A stretch of DNA of 64,000 nucleotides from Arthrobacter mobilis (GTDB lineage: Bacteria > Actinomycetota > Actinomycetes > Actinomycetales > Micrococcaceae), in the NCBI RefSeq assembly GCF_012395835.1, contig NZ_JAAZSQ010000002.1, positions 27,524-91,523 of the forward strand, written 5' to 3'. The notes below the pieces were generated by a model that saw only the letters and a list, made by a program, of their open reading frames with translations, made no database searches and was not told where the DNA came from. Made by a program: the position numbers and the translations under genes. Shown piece by piece: positions 43,754-53,443 of this stretch. Position 1 is the stretch's first letter, and each line of letters opens with the position of its first letter.

Positions 43754-45814
43754 GTGACTAAAACCCCCAAGCGCCTGCTGCCGATGGCAGGCCATACCGC
43801 CGGCAAGCGCAGCGCCGTGACCTGCGCGCTCAAGTGTGACAGTGCCTGCGCCAAAGGAGTGTGCAATACCTCGTCCAACAGCTACTTCCGCGACATCGTC
43901 TCCGCGGAATACTCCCGCCGTTCCCTGCTCGGGGTGGGCAGCGCCGGTGCGCTGGCCCTGATGTTCGGCGGCAGCGGCGCCGCGCCCGCGGTGGCCGGCG
44001 GGACCGGCGGACTGGCCCCGGCGGTGAAGGCCCAGGCCAACAAGAGCAAGCTGAAGTTCGCCGGCATCGACGGTGTGCCCAACACCGTCGACGACGTCGT
44101 GGTGCCCAAGGGCTACAACTGGCAGCCGGTCATCCGCTGGGGCGACCCGCTGTTCGACGATTCCGCCGAGTTCGACCCCCGGAACCAGACGCCCGAGTCC
44201 CAGGCCGGCCAGTTCGGCTACAACTGCGACTACGTGGACATTCTGGAAATCCCCGGCAGCAAGGGCAAGCGCGCCGTGCTGTTCTCCAATCACGAGTACA
44301 CCAACGAGAACCTCATGTTCCCGCCGGACATGGACATCAGCCAGGTCCGCAGGACCGCCATGGCCGCCCACGGCCTGTCCGTGGTCGAACTTGAGCGCAA
44401 GGGCACGGGCCAGCCGTGGAAGTACGTCCGCGGCGCCAAGCTGAACCGGCGCTTCCTGATGGACACCAAGTACGAGCTGACCGGCCCCGCCGCCGGCTCG
44501 CCCCTGCTCAAGACCCAGGCGGACCCGAGCGGCCGCATTGTGCTCGGCACCCAGAACAACTGCGCCGGCGGCACCACCCCGTGGGGCACCATCCTCTCCG
44601 GTGAAGAGAACTTCAACCAGTACTTCAAGGTCACCAATCCCAGCGGGGAGCAGCGCCGCTACGGGCTGACCAGCAGGAACCCGTCCCGCGGCTGGCACCT
44701 CGAGGAAACCCGGTTCGACCTCGACCTGCCCGAGGGCAGGAACGAGGACAACCGGTTCGGCTGGATCGTCGAGGTCGATCCGTTCGATCCGGACTCCACC
44801 CCGCGCAAGCACACCGCCCTGGGCCGCTTCAAGCACGAAGGCGCCAACGTCACCATTGCCGCCTCCGGCCACGCCGTCGCCTACTCCGGTGACGACGAGC
44901 GCTTCGACTACCTGTACAAGTTCGTTTCCAAGGGCAGGTACATCGAAGGCGACAAGAAGCACAACATGACCCTGCTGACCGAGGGCGACCTCTACGTGGC
45001 CAGCTTCAGCGGCAACTCCCCGCAGAACCAGATCGACGGCTCCGGGGTGCTGCCCTCGGACGGCGCCTTCGACGGCACCGGGCGCTGGATCCAGCTGACC
45101 CGGGACGGCAAGTCCCTGGTTCCGGACATGGAGATCGACCAGGTCCTGGTCTACACCCGCCTGGCCGCGGACAAGATGGGCGCCACCAAGATGGACCGCC
45201 CGGAGGACGTCGAGGTCAGCCCGCACACCGGTAAGGTGTACGTGGCCTGCACCAACAACACCGCGCGCTCGGCGGCACAAGCGGACGAAGCCAACCCGCG
45301 TGCCAACAACCGCCACGGCCACGTGGTCGAACTGACCGAGAACGGCGACCAGGCCGCTACGGAGTTCACCTGGAAGCTGGTGCTGGTGGCCGGCGACCCG
45401 GCAGCCGACGAAAGCGTCTACTTCAGCGGCTATCCCGCAGACCAGGTACAGCCGGTTTCCTGCCCGGACAACCTGGCCTTCGACTCGGCGGGGAACCTGT
45501 GGATCTCCACCGACGGCCAGCCGGGAACCATCCAGCGCAACGACGCCCTCTACCGCGTCACCATGGAAGGCCCGGAGTACGGCAGGGTCGAGCAGTTCAT
45601 GGCGGTCCCGATCGACGCCGAAACCTGCGGGCCGCTGATCCACGACGAGGACGGGCTGGTCTTCGTGGCCGTCCAGCATCCCGGCGAGGACGGCAGCTGG
45701 GACGCCCCGCGGTCCCTGTTCCCCGATTACGTTACGCCGGGATCGACCCCGCGCAAGGGTGACGCCGCCCTGCCGCGTCCTTCCGTGATCCAGATGTACA
45801 GGGGCCGCCGGTAA
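43754..45814 (+). CDS. PhoX-family exported phosphatase
   Basis: 686 residues from GTG 43754, with GGAAGG about 10 bases upstream. Residues 25-38 carry four Cys (CALKCDSACAKGVC), as in many actinobacterial members. A twin-arginine signal RRSLLGVGSAGALALMFGG starts near 55, so the folded enzyme is exported. The PhoX (DUF839) core follows, with NHEYTNENLMFPP, SGEENFNQYF, DRPEDVEVSPHTGKVYVACTNN and DNLAFDSAGNLWISTDG. PhoX enzymes are Ca/Fe alkaline phosphatases acquiring phosphate outside the cell. No Pho box is obvious upstream. Confidence 0.88.
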   Translation: MTKTPKRLLPMAGHTAGKRSAVTCALKCDSACAKGVCNTSSNSYFRDIVSAEYSRRSLLGVGSAGALALMFGGSGAAPAVAGGTGGLAPAVKAQANKSKLKFAGIDGVPNTVDDVVVPKGYNWQPVIRWGDPLFDDSAEFDPRNQTPESQAGQFGYNCDYVDILEIPGSKGKRAVLFSNHEYTNENLMFPPDMDISQVRRTAMAAHGLSVVELERKGTGQPWKYVRGAKLNRRFLMDTKYELTGPAAGSPLLKTQADPSGRIVLGTQNNCAGGTTPWGTILSGEENFNQYFKVTNPSGEQRRYGLTSRNPSRGWHLEETRFDLDLPEGRNEDNRFGWIVEVDPFDPDSTPRKHTALGRFKHEGANVTIAASGHAVAYSGDDERFDYLYKFVSKGRYIEGDKKHNMTLLTEGDLYVASFSGNSPQNQIDGSGVLPSDGAFDGTGRWIQLTRDGKSLVPDMEIDQVLVYTRLAADKMGATKMDRPEDVEVSPHTGKVYVACTNNTARSAAQADEANPRANNRHGHVVELTENGDQAATEFTWKLVLVAGDPAADESVYFSGYPADQVQPVSCPDNLAFDSAGNLWISTDGQPGTIQRNDALYRVTMEGPEYGRVEQFMAVPIDAETCGPLIHDEDGLVFVAVQHPGEDGSWDAPRSLFPDYVTPGSTPRKGDAALPRPSVIQMYRGRR

Positions 45815-45873
45815 CGGCAGCGGGCAGGCTGTTCCCGGGCCGCCGGCCCGGAGTGCCCGTCTAGGATAGGAAG

Positions 45874-47589
45874 GTGACCGCCCAGCTCAGTTCCATGGAA
45901 GCCGCGCGCTCGGCCGTTGCCGTCCTGGTCCGCGGCGGAGTCCGGGATGTGGTCGTCGCCCCCGGGTCGCGCAGCGCCCCGCTGGCCTACGCCCTGGCCG
46001 AAGCCGAGGCCCGCGGCGAGGTGCGGCTGCATGTGCGCATCGACGAACGCGTGGCCGGGTTCACCGCGCTGGGCCTGTCCCTGGGCTCGCTCCGGCCGGT
46101 GCCCGTGGTGACCACCTCGGGCACCGCCGTCGGGGAACTGCTGCCGGCGGTGATGGAAGCGAACCACGCCGCGGTCCAGCTGGTGGTCATCTCCGCGGAC
46201 CGGCCCGGGGAACTGCGCGGGACCGGGGCCAACCAGACCACCGAGCAGCCCGGCCTGTTCGGCAGCCACGTCCGGTACGCCGCCGACATCCCCGCCGGCG
46301 AGGACCCCGCCGGGACCCTCGCCGGCGGACTGCTCGCGGCCCGCGGCCTCGCGGCGCCCGACCACCAGGGCGCTGCGGGCCCGGTGCATATCAATCTGGC
46401 CTTCCGCGACCCGCTCTTTCCGGCCGCGGACGACGACGGCGGAACCGCGGCTGTCCCGGCGGTCACCGCAGCGGCCGGCAGCCGCGAGATGGCCGTCCCG
46501 GCACCGGTACCCGGACCCGGGCCGGAACCCTCGGCTGCCGCGGGCGGCAGCGGCCGCACCGTCGTCGTCGCCGGCCACGGGGCCGGAGCGTACGCCGAAG
46601 CCTTCGCCCGCTCGCAGGCGCTGCCACTGCTGGCCGAACCGTCCTCGAATGCCCGCTTCGGCCCCAACGCCGTCGGACCCTACCGGCTGCTGCTTGACCC
46701 GCTCGGGGCCGGCATCGAACGGGTGGTCGTCTTTGGGCGGCCCACGCTGTCCCGGCCGGTGGCCGCCCTGCTGGCGCGCCCGGACGTGCAGACCGCGCTG
46801 TACCTGCCCGGACCGGTGGCCTGGTTCCGGCGCGGGAAGCGGCGTGAACGGATCATCACCGGGCCCGCGGAACTCGCCCTGTTCGCTGGCCAGGGCCCGG
46901 CGGGCTGGCTGCAGGGCTGGCAGCGCGCGGACCGGGCCGCCGACGCGGCGCTGCAGGCGGTCCTGGCCGGAACCCCGGAGCTGACCGGGTTCGAGGCCGC
47001 CGCGGCGGTCTGGGCACACACCCGGGGCCGGCTGGTGCTGGGCTCCTCGAATACCATCCGGGACGTGGATTTGGCCGGCCGGCCGCAGCCGGACCCGCAG
47101 TGCACGGTGTACGCCAACCGCGGGCTGGCCGGCATCGACGGCACCACCGCCACGGCCACCGGGATCGCCCTGGGCACCGGCGGGCGCACGCGGGCGCTGG
47201 TGGGCGACCTGACCTTCCTGCACGACGCCGGCGGGCTGCTGCTGGGAGCAGGGGAGGCCGAGCCGGCGCTGCAGCTGGTGGTGCTCAACGACGCCGGCGG
47301 CGGGATCTTCTCGCTGCTCGAGCACGGAGAGGTGGGCACCCGGCCGCGCTATGCCGCCGCCGTCGAACGGCTCTTCGGCACCCCGCACCAGGCGGGGATC
47401 GCGCAGCTGGCCGCCGCCTATGGCCTTGGCTACCGGCTGGTGGAGGACCGGGCGCAGCTGGAGCCGGTGCTGAAGGAAGAGTTCACCGGCCGCGGAATTG
47501 TGGAGATCCGCACGGACCGCAGCGGGCTGCGCCGGCTGCACGCGCGGGTCCGCGAGGCCATTTGGAGCGCCGCCGGAGGGCAGCCGTGA
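45874..47589 (+). CDS. menD: 2-Succinyl-5-enolpyruvyl-6-hydroxy-3-cyclohexene-1-carboxylate synthase
   Basis: 571 residues, thiamine diphosphate enzyme. The N-terminal APGSRSAPLAYALAEAE and TTSGTAVGELLPAVMEANHAAVQLVVISADRPGELRGTGANQTTEQ are MenD signatures, and the C-terminal TPP-binding region has GDLTFLHDAGGLL and LNDAGGGIFSLL. It joins isochorismate to the 2-oxoglutarate semialdehyde unit. The GTG start has TAGGAT 6 bases upstream (leaderless). A central Pro/Ala linker near 210-225 is unusually long. Its stop overlaps the next gene by 4 bases. Confidence 0.94.
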   Translation: MTAQLSSMEAARSAVAVLVRGGVRDVVVAPGSRSAPLAYALAEAEARGEVRLHVRIDERVAGFTALGLSLGSLRPVPVVTTSGTAVGELLPAVMEANHAAVQLVVISADRPGELRGTGANQTTEQPGLFGSHVRYAADIPAGEDPAGTLAGGLLAARGLAAPDHQGAAGPVHINLAFRDPLFPAADDDGGTAAVPAVTAAAGSREMAVPAPVPGPGPEPSAAAGGSGRTVVVAGHGAGAYAEAFARSQALPLLAEPSSNARFGPNAVGPYRLLLDPLGAGIERVVVFGRPTLSRPVAALLARPDVQTALYLPGPVAWFRRGKRRERIITGPAELALFAGQGPAGWLQGWQRADRAADAALQAVLAGTPELTGFEAAAAVWAHTRGRLVLGSSNTIRDVDLAGRPQPDPQCTVYANRGLAGIDGTTATATGIALGTGGRTRALVGDLTFLHDAGGLLLGAGEAEPALQLVVLNDAGGGIFSLLEHGEVGTRPRYAAAVERLFGTPHQAGIAQLAAAYGLGYRLVEDRAQLEPVLKEEFTGRGIVEIRTDRSGLRRLHARVREAIWSAAGGQP

Positions 47590-48455
47590 CGTCCGTACCT
47601 CATCCCGACCACGACCGCGGCCTCGGATTCGATCTGTCCACGCTGCTCAGCAGGCGGCGCACCCTCGGCCTCTTCCTGGGCGCCGGTGCCGCGGCGGCAT
47701 TGTCCGCCTGCACCCCCGGCACAACAGGCACCGGCGGCAGCACCGGCCCGGCCACCGGCGGTACCGGGGGCCAGGCTCCGGGGACGGCCGGCCCCACCCC
47801 GGCGGTGACCCGGGCACTGGCCGATTGCGGCGTCGAAATTCCGGATGAAACCGCAGGCCCCTTCCCGGGCGACGGCTCGAACGGCCCGGACGTGCTCGAG
47901 GCCTCCGGCGTGGTGCGGCGGGACATCACCTCAAGCTTCGGGGCCTCGTCCACCGTCGCCGGCGGCGTGCCGCTGGCATTCACGCTGACCCTGCTGGACA
48001 ACTCGAAGGGCTGCAGGCCGCTGGCCGGGGCCGCCGTCTACGCCTGGCACTGCGACCGGGACGGGCGGTACTCGCTCTATGACCCGGGGCTGGAAAACGA
48101 GAACTTCCTGCGCGGCGTGCAGGAGGCGGACGGGAACGGCCACGTGAGCTTCGCCACGATGTTCCCGGGCGCCTACAACGGCCGCTGGCCGCACATCCAC
48201 TTCGAAGTGTTCGGGTCGCTGAAGCACGCGGCCGCTGCCGGTCGCGTGCTGAAGGTCTCGCAGCTTGCCCTGGCCGAGGCTGCCTGCCGCGAGGTGTATG
48301 CCACCGCAGGCTACGAAACCAGCCGGAGGAACTTTCCCAGGACCGCCCTGGCGCAGGACAACGTCTTCGGGGACGACGGCGGGATCCACCAGCTGGCGAC
48401 CATGTCCGGGTCCGCGGCCAAGGGCTACACGGCCTCGCTCAACGTCACCATCTGA
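47586..48455 (+). CDS. Exported intradiol-dioxygenase-like lipoprotein
   Basis: 289 residues from GTG 47586, sharing GTGA with the menD stop. RRRTLGLFLGAGAAAALSAC combines a Tat-like pair and a lipobox (Cys42), so it should be exported and lipid-anchored. After a Gly/Thr/Pro linker the intradiol ring-cleavage fold appears: GAAVYAWHCDRDGRYSLYD, then TMFPGAYNGRWPHIHFEVF. The Fe(III) ligands (Tyr in RYSLY, Tyr in GAYNGR, two His in HIH) look intact. Substrate is unknown; coupling to menD may be only positional. Confidence 0.82.
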   Translation: MTSVPHPDHDRGLGFDLSTLLSRRRTLGLFLGAGAAAALSACTPGTTGTGGSTGPATGGTGGQAPGTAGPTPAVTRALADCGVEIPDETAGPFPGDGSNGPDVLEASGVVRRDITSSFGASSTVAGGVPLAFTLTLLDNSKGCRPLAGAAVYAWHCDRDGRYSLYDPGLENENFLRGVQEADGNGHVSFATMFPGAYNGRWPHIHFEVFGSLKHAAAAGRVLKVSQLALAEAACREVYATAGYETSRRNFPRTALAQDNVFGDDGGIHQLATMSGSAAKGYTASLNVTI

Positions 48456-48492
48456 GCCTTTCGCCCGGGCCGCAGGTGCCGGGAACGCGAAA

Positions 48493-48552
48493 TCCCCCGT
48501 TCCGGGATTCTGCTGCCGGTTTGAATCAGGAGCAGAATCCCGGAACGGGGGA
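48493..48552. terminator. Long bidirectional terminator
   Basis: A 22-pair perfect stem (48493-48514 with 48531-48552, arms beginning TCCCCCGTTCC) and a 16-base loop between convergent genes. Confidence 0.85.
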
Positions 48553-48568
48553 AATACGGGGGAGGGGC

Positions 48569-49348
48569 CTAGAGCACCTTGGAGAGGAACGCCTGGGTCC
48601 GCTCGTGCTGCGGGTTGCCCAGGACCTCGCGGGGGTCGCCCTGCTCGACCACGACGCCGCCGTCCATGAAGACCAGCCGGTCCCCGACCTCGCGGGCGAA
48701 GCCCATCTCGTGCGTGACCACCATCATGGTCATGCCCTCGTCGGCCAGCTGGCGCATGACCTCAAGCACGTCGCCGACGAGCTCGGGGTCCAGGGCGCTG
48801 GTGGGCTCGTCGAAGAGCATCATGTCGGGGTTCATGGACAGCGCCCGGGCAATGGCCACGCGCTGCTGCTGGCCGCCGGAGAGCTGGGCCGGGAAGGCGT
48901 CCTCCTTGTGCGCCAGGCCCACCTTGGCCAGGTTCTTCCGGGCGATCTCCACGGCTTCGGCCTTGCCGCGCTTCTTGGCCCGCTGCTGGGCCAGGGTGAG
49001 GTTGCGCAGCACGCTCAGGTGCGGGAACAGGTTGAACTGCTGGAACACCATGCCGATCCGGGTGCGCACCAGGTCCAGGTCCGTTTCCGGATCGGTGATG
49101 TCCACGCCCTCCACCAGCACGGTGCCGCTGGTAGGTTCCTCCAGCCGGTTCACGCAGCGCAGCAGCGTGGACTTGCCCGAGCCCGACGGGCCGATGACGC
49201 AGACCACTTCGCCCTGGTCCACGTGGAAGTCGATGCCCTTGAGGACCTCGACCTCGCCGAAGGACTTGTGCAGGTTCCGGACCTCGATGGCCGGCGGGCC
49301 GGCGGTGGAGGCTGCCGGCGCCTGGTGGGCAGGGTTGTGCATGGCCAT
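48569..49348 (-). CDS. Polar amino acid ABC transporter, ATP-binding subunit
   Basis: 259 residues. Walker [10 protein letters not shown] (about 53-61), the Q-loop in [16 protein letters not shown], signature [15 protein letters not shown], Walker [15 protein letters not shown] and the H-loop VVTHEMGF. It is of the GlnQ/HisP type that energises uptake of polar amino acids. Last of a three-gene operon with gaps of 3 bases. Substrate cannot be named from sequence; glutamine, glutamate or cystine are possible. Confidence 0.9.
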   Translation of the reverse strand: MAMHNPAHQAPAASTAGPPAIEVRNLHKSFGEVEVLKGIDFHVDQGEVVCVIGPSGSGKSTLLRCVNRLEEPTSGTVLVEGVDITDPETDLDLVRTRIGMVFQQFNLFPHLSVLRNLTLAQQRAKKRGKAEAVEIARKNLAKVGLAHKEDAFPAQLSGGQQQRVAIARALSMNPDMMLFDEPTSALDPELVGDVLEVMRQLADEGMTMMVVTHEMGFAREVGDRLVFMDGGVVVEQGDPREVLGNPQHERTQAFLSKVL

Positions 49349-49351
49349 GGC

Positions 49352-50209
49352 CTACCGGCCTCTCTTGTTGTGCCGCTCGAGCCAGGCGACCAACCGGGTC
49401 AGCGGGAGCGTGATGATCAGGTACATGAGCGCGGCCACCACCAGCGGGGTGGCATTGGCCTGCTGGGAGACCGCATCCCGGGCGAAGGTGGTCAGCTCCC
49501 GGTCGCCCAGGGCCATGCCGGCAATGAACAGCAGCGAGGTGTCCTTGATCAGGATGACCAGTTCGTTGGTCAGCGGCGGGGTCACGATGCGGAACGCCTG
49601 CGGCAGCACCACCGAGACCATGGTCCACGCCGGGGTCATGCCCAGCGAGCGCGCGGCCTCGACCTGCCCCGGAGGCACCGCCTGGATACCGGCGCGGATG
49701 GTTTCGGCAATGTAGGCCGCCGACACGATGATCAGCGCGATCAGCCCGGCCCCGGCGCTGCCGCCCGGCGGACGCCAGTTGAAGGCGATCGGCACCGCGA
49801 AGGCGAAGCCGAAGATCACCAGCAGCGCCGGCAGGCCGCGGAACAGCTCGATGTAGGCGGTGGCCACCCAGCGGTAGGGGCCCACGGGGGAGAGCTTCAT
49901 CAGGGCCAGGATCAGGCCCAGGGCAAGCCCGCCGATGAAGGCGATGACCGTGTAGATGACCGTGTTCTTCACCGCCGTGACGACGATCTCCGGGAACATC
50001 TCCCGGGCCACGTCCAGGTCGAGGAAGTTCGTCCGGATCGCCTGCCAGTCCGCCAGGAACCCCACCAGGAGCACGGCCAGGACGAACACCGCGTACAGCA
50101 CGCCGCGGAACAGGCGCCTGCGGGTCGAAGCCTTCATCCTGGGCCGGCCGGCAGGTCCCGGCATTGTGGCGGGCGCGGTGCCGGGGACGGTGCCGCTGTC
50201 GGTACGCAT
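49352..50209 (-). CDS. Polar amino acid ABC transporter, permease subunit
   Basis: 285 residues. A basic N-terminal tail, then five or so membrane helices. The His/Glu/Gln-type permease (HisM/GlnP) signature region is [42 protein letters not shown] with the EAA loop. One permease gene only, so the channel is probably a homodimer. The 30-residue N-terminal extension is Gly/Pro/Arg-rich. Confidence 0.9.
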   Translation of the reverse strand: MRTDSGTVPGTAPATMPGPAGRPRMKASTRRRLFRGVLYAVFVLAVLLVGFLADWQAIRTNFLDLDVAREMFPEIVVTAVKNTVIYTVIAFIGGLALGLILALMKLSPVGPYRWVATAYIELFRGLPALLVIFGFAFAVPIAFNWRPPGGSAGAGLIALIIVSAAYIAETIRAGIQAVPPGQVEAARSLGMTPAWTMVSVVLPQAFRIVTPPLTNELVILIKDTSLLFIAGMALGDRELTTFARDAVSQQANATPLVVAALMYLIITLPLTRLVAWLERHNKRGR

Positions 50210-50212
50210 GCC

Positions 50213-51034
50213 TTACTCCGTGAAGTACTTGTCGTAGATTTCCTGGTACTTGCCGCTCTCGCGCAGCTCGGCCAGTTCGGCGTTGACCGCTTTCAGGAGC
50301 GCCTCGCTGCCCTCTTCCTTGACCGCGAACCCGTACTGCTCGTCCGTCTCGTACTTCTCCACCACCGTGTACGCCCCGTCCTGGGTGTGCCCCAGGTTCA
50401 CCGGCAGGTCCTGCAGCACGGCGTCGACGCCGCCGGACTGCAGGGCCGGGAACAGTTCGGCGTCGGAGGGGTAGGCCAGGATCTCGGTGTCCTTGGGCAG
50501 GTGCTCGCGGGCGTAGGCCTCGCCGGTGGTGCCCTGCTGGACGCCGACCCGCTTGCCGGCCAGGTCCGCCAGCGCCTTGATCTCGGAGTCCTTGGGCACC
50601 AGCAGCGACTGCAGCGAGTCGTAGTACGGCTCGGAGAAGTCGATGTTCTTTTCCCGGGCCTCGGTGATGGTCATGGCGCTGGCACCAATGTCGCACTGGC
50701 CGGCCGCCAGCGAGGCGCCGGACTGCAGGCCGTCGAAGCCAACATCCTTGATGACCACGTCGAGGCCGAGGCCGCCGGCCACTTCCCGGATGATGTCCAT
50801 GTCGAAGCCGGTGTACTCGCCGCCCTCTTCGAATTCGAACGGCGGGTAGGGGATGTCCGAGCAGACGGTCAGCGTCCCCGGAGTGATCAGCGCCAGGTCG
50901 CTGCCGCCCCCCGGGCTGACTTCGGGGCTGGCACCGGCACCGGTGGATCCGCCGTCTCCGCAGGCGCTCAGGGCCAGGGCTCCGGCGGCCAGGACGGCCA
51001 GTGTCTTGGCGGTGCGGGCTGCGCGTACTCGCAT
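50213..51034 (-). CDS. Polar amino acid ABC transporter, substrate-binding lipoprotein
   Basis: 273 residues. Signal peptide with lipobox LALSAC, lipid anchor near residue 25. Solute-binding family 3 fold: LTVCSDIPYPPFEFEEGGEYTGFDMDIIREVAGGLGL, then CDIGASAMTITEAREKNIDFSEPYYDS and GKRVGVQQGTTGEAYA. It binds an amino acid outside the cell and heads the three-gene operon. The 140 bases upstream are AT-rich and presumably hold the promoter. Confidence 0.9.
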   Translation of the reverse strand: MRVRAARTAKTLAVLAAGALALSACGDGGSTGAGASPEVSPGGGSDLALITPGTLTVCSDIPYPPFEFEEGGEYTGFDMDIIREVAGGLGLDVVIKDVGFDGLQSGASLAAGQCDIGASAMTITEAREKNIDFSEPYYDSLQSLLVPKDSEIKALADLAGKRVGVQQGTTGEAYAREHLPKDTEILAYPSDAELFPALQSGGVDAVLQDLPVNLGHTQDGAYTVVEKYETDEQYGFAVKEEGSEALLKAVNAELAELRESGKYQEIYDKYFTE

Positions 51035-51174
51035 AGGTTGCTACCTCTTCTCGCGGGTGAAAATCAGGCTTAAGTGTAGCTGTAACATTTGGTCACAGGA
51101 GATATGCATCACAGGCTACAGGAATTGCATATTTGACAACAAGGGGAGCGCCGGACAGCCGGAACACAGCAGGC

Positions 51175-52572
51175 TTAGCCCCGCAGGCCGAGTGCCTCCA
51201 GCATCGGGCGGAACTTCGCCCAGGTTTCGGCCAGTTCCGCCTCCGGCGTCGATGCCTCGACGATGCCGCAGCCGGCATACAGGCGCACCCGGGTGGGGGA
51301 TTCAACCACCGCCCCGCGCAGTGCGATGCCCCACTCGCCGTTGCCTGCGCCGTCGGTCCAGCCCACCGGCCCGGCGTAGGGGCCGCGGTCCATGCCTTCG
51401 AGTTCGCGGATCAGCGCACCAGCCAACTCGGTGGGGGAGCCGCAGACAGCGGCGGTCGGATGCACCGCCTCGGCCAGCTCCAGCGATGACGGAACCGGCC
51501 CGCCGCCGCGCCCGAGCTCTGCGGTGACGTCCGAGGCCAGATGCCAGACGTTGGGCAGCTGGAGCACGAAGGGCTCGCTGTGCGAGGTCATGGCCGAGGT
51601 ATAGGGCTCAAGTTTGGCCGTCAGCGAGTCGATGGCGATCTCATGCTCGTGCTGCTGCTTTTCCGAGCCGGCCAGCACACGCTGGGCGTAGTCGGCATCG
51701 GACTCGCCGTCCCGCTTGCGGATATTGGCCCGGTCCAGCGTGCCGGCCAGCACCCGGGCGCGCGCCACATTGTTGTCCACCTTGATCAGCATTTCCGGGG
51801 TCGAGCCGACCAGCCCGTCCACCGCGTAGGTCCAGCAATCCTGGTAGCGCACGGCGAGTTCCCGCAGCACCTGGGCGGTGGCGACCGGCGAGGCGAGCTC
51901 CGCGACCACATCGCGGGCCAGCACCAGCTTGCTCAGCTCGCCGCGGGCAATGCGTTCGACGCCGGCGGTGACGGCGGCGCGGTAGTCCTCCTCGGAGACC
52001 TGGCCGGGAACCAGCCGGTCGCCGTCGTCTGCCGCCCGCCCGGCCGCCACGCCCTCCAGCCAGCCGGCCAGCGCCGCCTCGGCCGCCGCGGCACTGACCT
52101 CGGCGTCCGGATCGCAGGTCAGGTAGGTCAGCCAGCCGCGGCCGCCGTCCAGTCCCACGAGCACCGAGGGGATAATCAGCCGCGAGGCGTGCCGCGACGT
52201 CCAGGAGAACGCGAAGGAGCCGAAGGCCACGGCGCCGGTGCCGGGGCCGCCCACGTGGTTCTCGATCCGGGCGCCGGTGGCGACCGTCCGCCACCAGGCC
52301 GAGGCGGCCCGGAAACGCTCCGGGCCGGTGGCGGTGAAGCGGGCGGCCTCGCCGAAACCGGCCAGCCCCCCGTCCCGGCGCACCCAGCACAGCACGTCGT
52401 CGCGGACCAGGTACTCCAGCAGCCCTGCGGTGTCCGGCAGCGCGGCCCAGGGGATGGTGATGCCGCGCAGGGTGTCCGGCAGCTGCGCAGGAACGTCCCG
52501 GGCAGGGGAGCCCTGGGTGCCGGCCGCCGGGGTTCCGGGCAGGCCGGAGGGAGCGGACATCGGGGAGGTCAT
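51175..52572 (-). CDS. menF: Isochorismate synthase
   Basis: 465 residues. Chorismate-using enzyme fold: YRAAVTAGVERIARGELSKLVLARDVVAEL, GSTPEMLIKVDNNVARARVLAGTLDRA, SEKQQHEHEIAIDSL with acidic metal ligands, HLASDVTAELG, VHPTAAVCGSPTE, and the C-terminal YAGPVGWTDGAGNGEWGIALRGAVV ending RLYAGCGIVEASTPEAE. It makes isochorismate, the entry to menaquinone synthesis; since no siderophore genes are nearby, a menaquinone role is preferred. TAGGCT ends 8 bases before the ATG. It is divergent from menG. Confidence 0.9.
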   Translation of the reverse strand: MTSPMSAPSGLPGTPAAGTQGSPARDVPAQLPDTLRGITIPWAALPDTAGLLEYLVRDDVLCWVRRDGGLAGFGEAARFTATGPERFRAASAWWRTVATGARIENHVGGPGTGAVAFGSFAFSWTSRHASRLIIPSVLVGLDGGRGWLTYLTCDPDAEVSAAAAEAALAGWLEGVAAGRAADDGDRLVPGQVSEEDYRAAVTAGVERIARGELSKLVLARDVVAELASPVATAQVLRELAVRYQDCWTYAVDGLVGSTPEMLIKVDNNVARARVLAGTLDRANIRKRDGESDADYAQRVLAGSEKQQHEHEIAIDSLTAKLEPYTSAMTSHSEPFVLQLPNVWHLASDVTAELGRGGGPVPSSLELAEAVHPTAAVCGSPTELAGALIRELEGMDRGPYAGPVGWTDGAGNGEWGIALRGAVVESPTRVRLYAGCGIVEASTPEAELAETWAKFRPMLEALGLRG

Positions 52573-52680
52573 GGTTCTTAAGCCTACTCGGGTCCGGGCG
52601 GGCCCGGGGTGCGGGCAGGTGCACCCGGGGCCCGGCCGGCCCCGGCAAATGGCGGGGCAAATTTTTGAGAGAATGGTCCG

Positions 52681-53442
52681 GTGAAACGTGCATCGCTGGA
52701 CAAACGCCCGGATGAAGTAGCCGCCATGTTCGACCATGTCGCACCGAAGTACGACCTGGTCAACGATGTCCTCTCGATGGGCCAGACCCGGCGGTGGCGC
52801 CGCGTCGTTGTCGAGGCCGTCGATGCCCGGCCGGGCCAGAAGGTGCTGGACCTGGCCGCCGGCACCGGCACCTCCAGCGAACCGTATGCGGACGCCGGCG
52901 TGCATGTGGTGGCGTGCGACTTTTCCCTGGGCATGCTGCGGGTGGGCAAGCGCCGCCGGCCCGATATCGACTTCGTTGCCGGGGACGCGACCGCGCTGCC
53001 CTTCGCGGACAACTCCTTCGATGCGGTGACCATCTCCTTCGGCCTGCGCAATGTCCAGGATCCGCAGCAGGCGCTGGCCGAGATGCTGCGGGTGGCCAAG
53101 CCGGGCGGGCGCCTGGTGGTCGCCGAATTCTCCACCCCGGTGCTGCCGGTCTGGCGCACCGTGTACACCGAGTACCTGATGCGCGCCCTGCCGGCGATCG
53201 CCGGCAGGATCTCCTCGAACCCGGATTCGTACGTCTACCTGGCCGAATCCATCCGGGCCTGGCCCAACCAGGACCAGCTCGCCGCCCGGATCGCCGCCGC
53301 GGGCTGGCAGGAGGTGGCCTACCGCAACCTCAGCGGCGGCATCGTCGCCGTCCACCGGGCGCGCAAGCCGGTCTCCGGCGGGGTGGCGGACACCGCCGCC
53401 CCCGCGGAGCCGCGCCGCCGCGGCAGCGGGGCAGCGCGCTGA
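52681..53442 (+). CDS. menG: Demethylmenaquinone methyltransferase
   Basis: 253 residues, UbiE/MenG family. [30 protein letters not shown], then the SAM loop [19 protein letters not shown], and [38 protein letters not shown]. It methylates demethylmenaquinone. GTG 52681 has GAGAAT 6 bases upstream, again leaderless. The last 25 residues are Ala/Arg-rich. The next gene starts one base after its stop. Confidence 0.94.
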   Translation: MKRASLDKRPDEVAAMFDHVAPKYDLVNDVLSMGQTRRWRRVVVEAVDARPGQKVLDLAAGTGTSSEPYADAGVHVVACDFSLGMLRVGKRRRPDIDFVAGDATALPFADNSFDAVTISFGLRNVQDPQQALAEMLRVAKPGGRLVVAEFSTPVLPVWRTVYTEYLMRALPAIAGRISSNPDSYVYLAESIRAWPNQDQLAARIAAAGWQEVAYRNLSGGIVAVHRARKPVSGGVADTAAPAEPRRRGSGAAR

Positions 53443-53443
53443 C

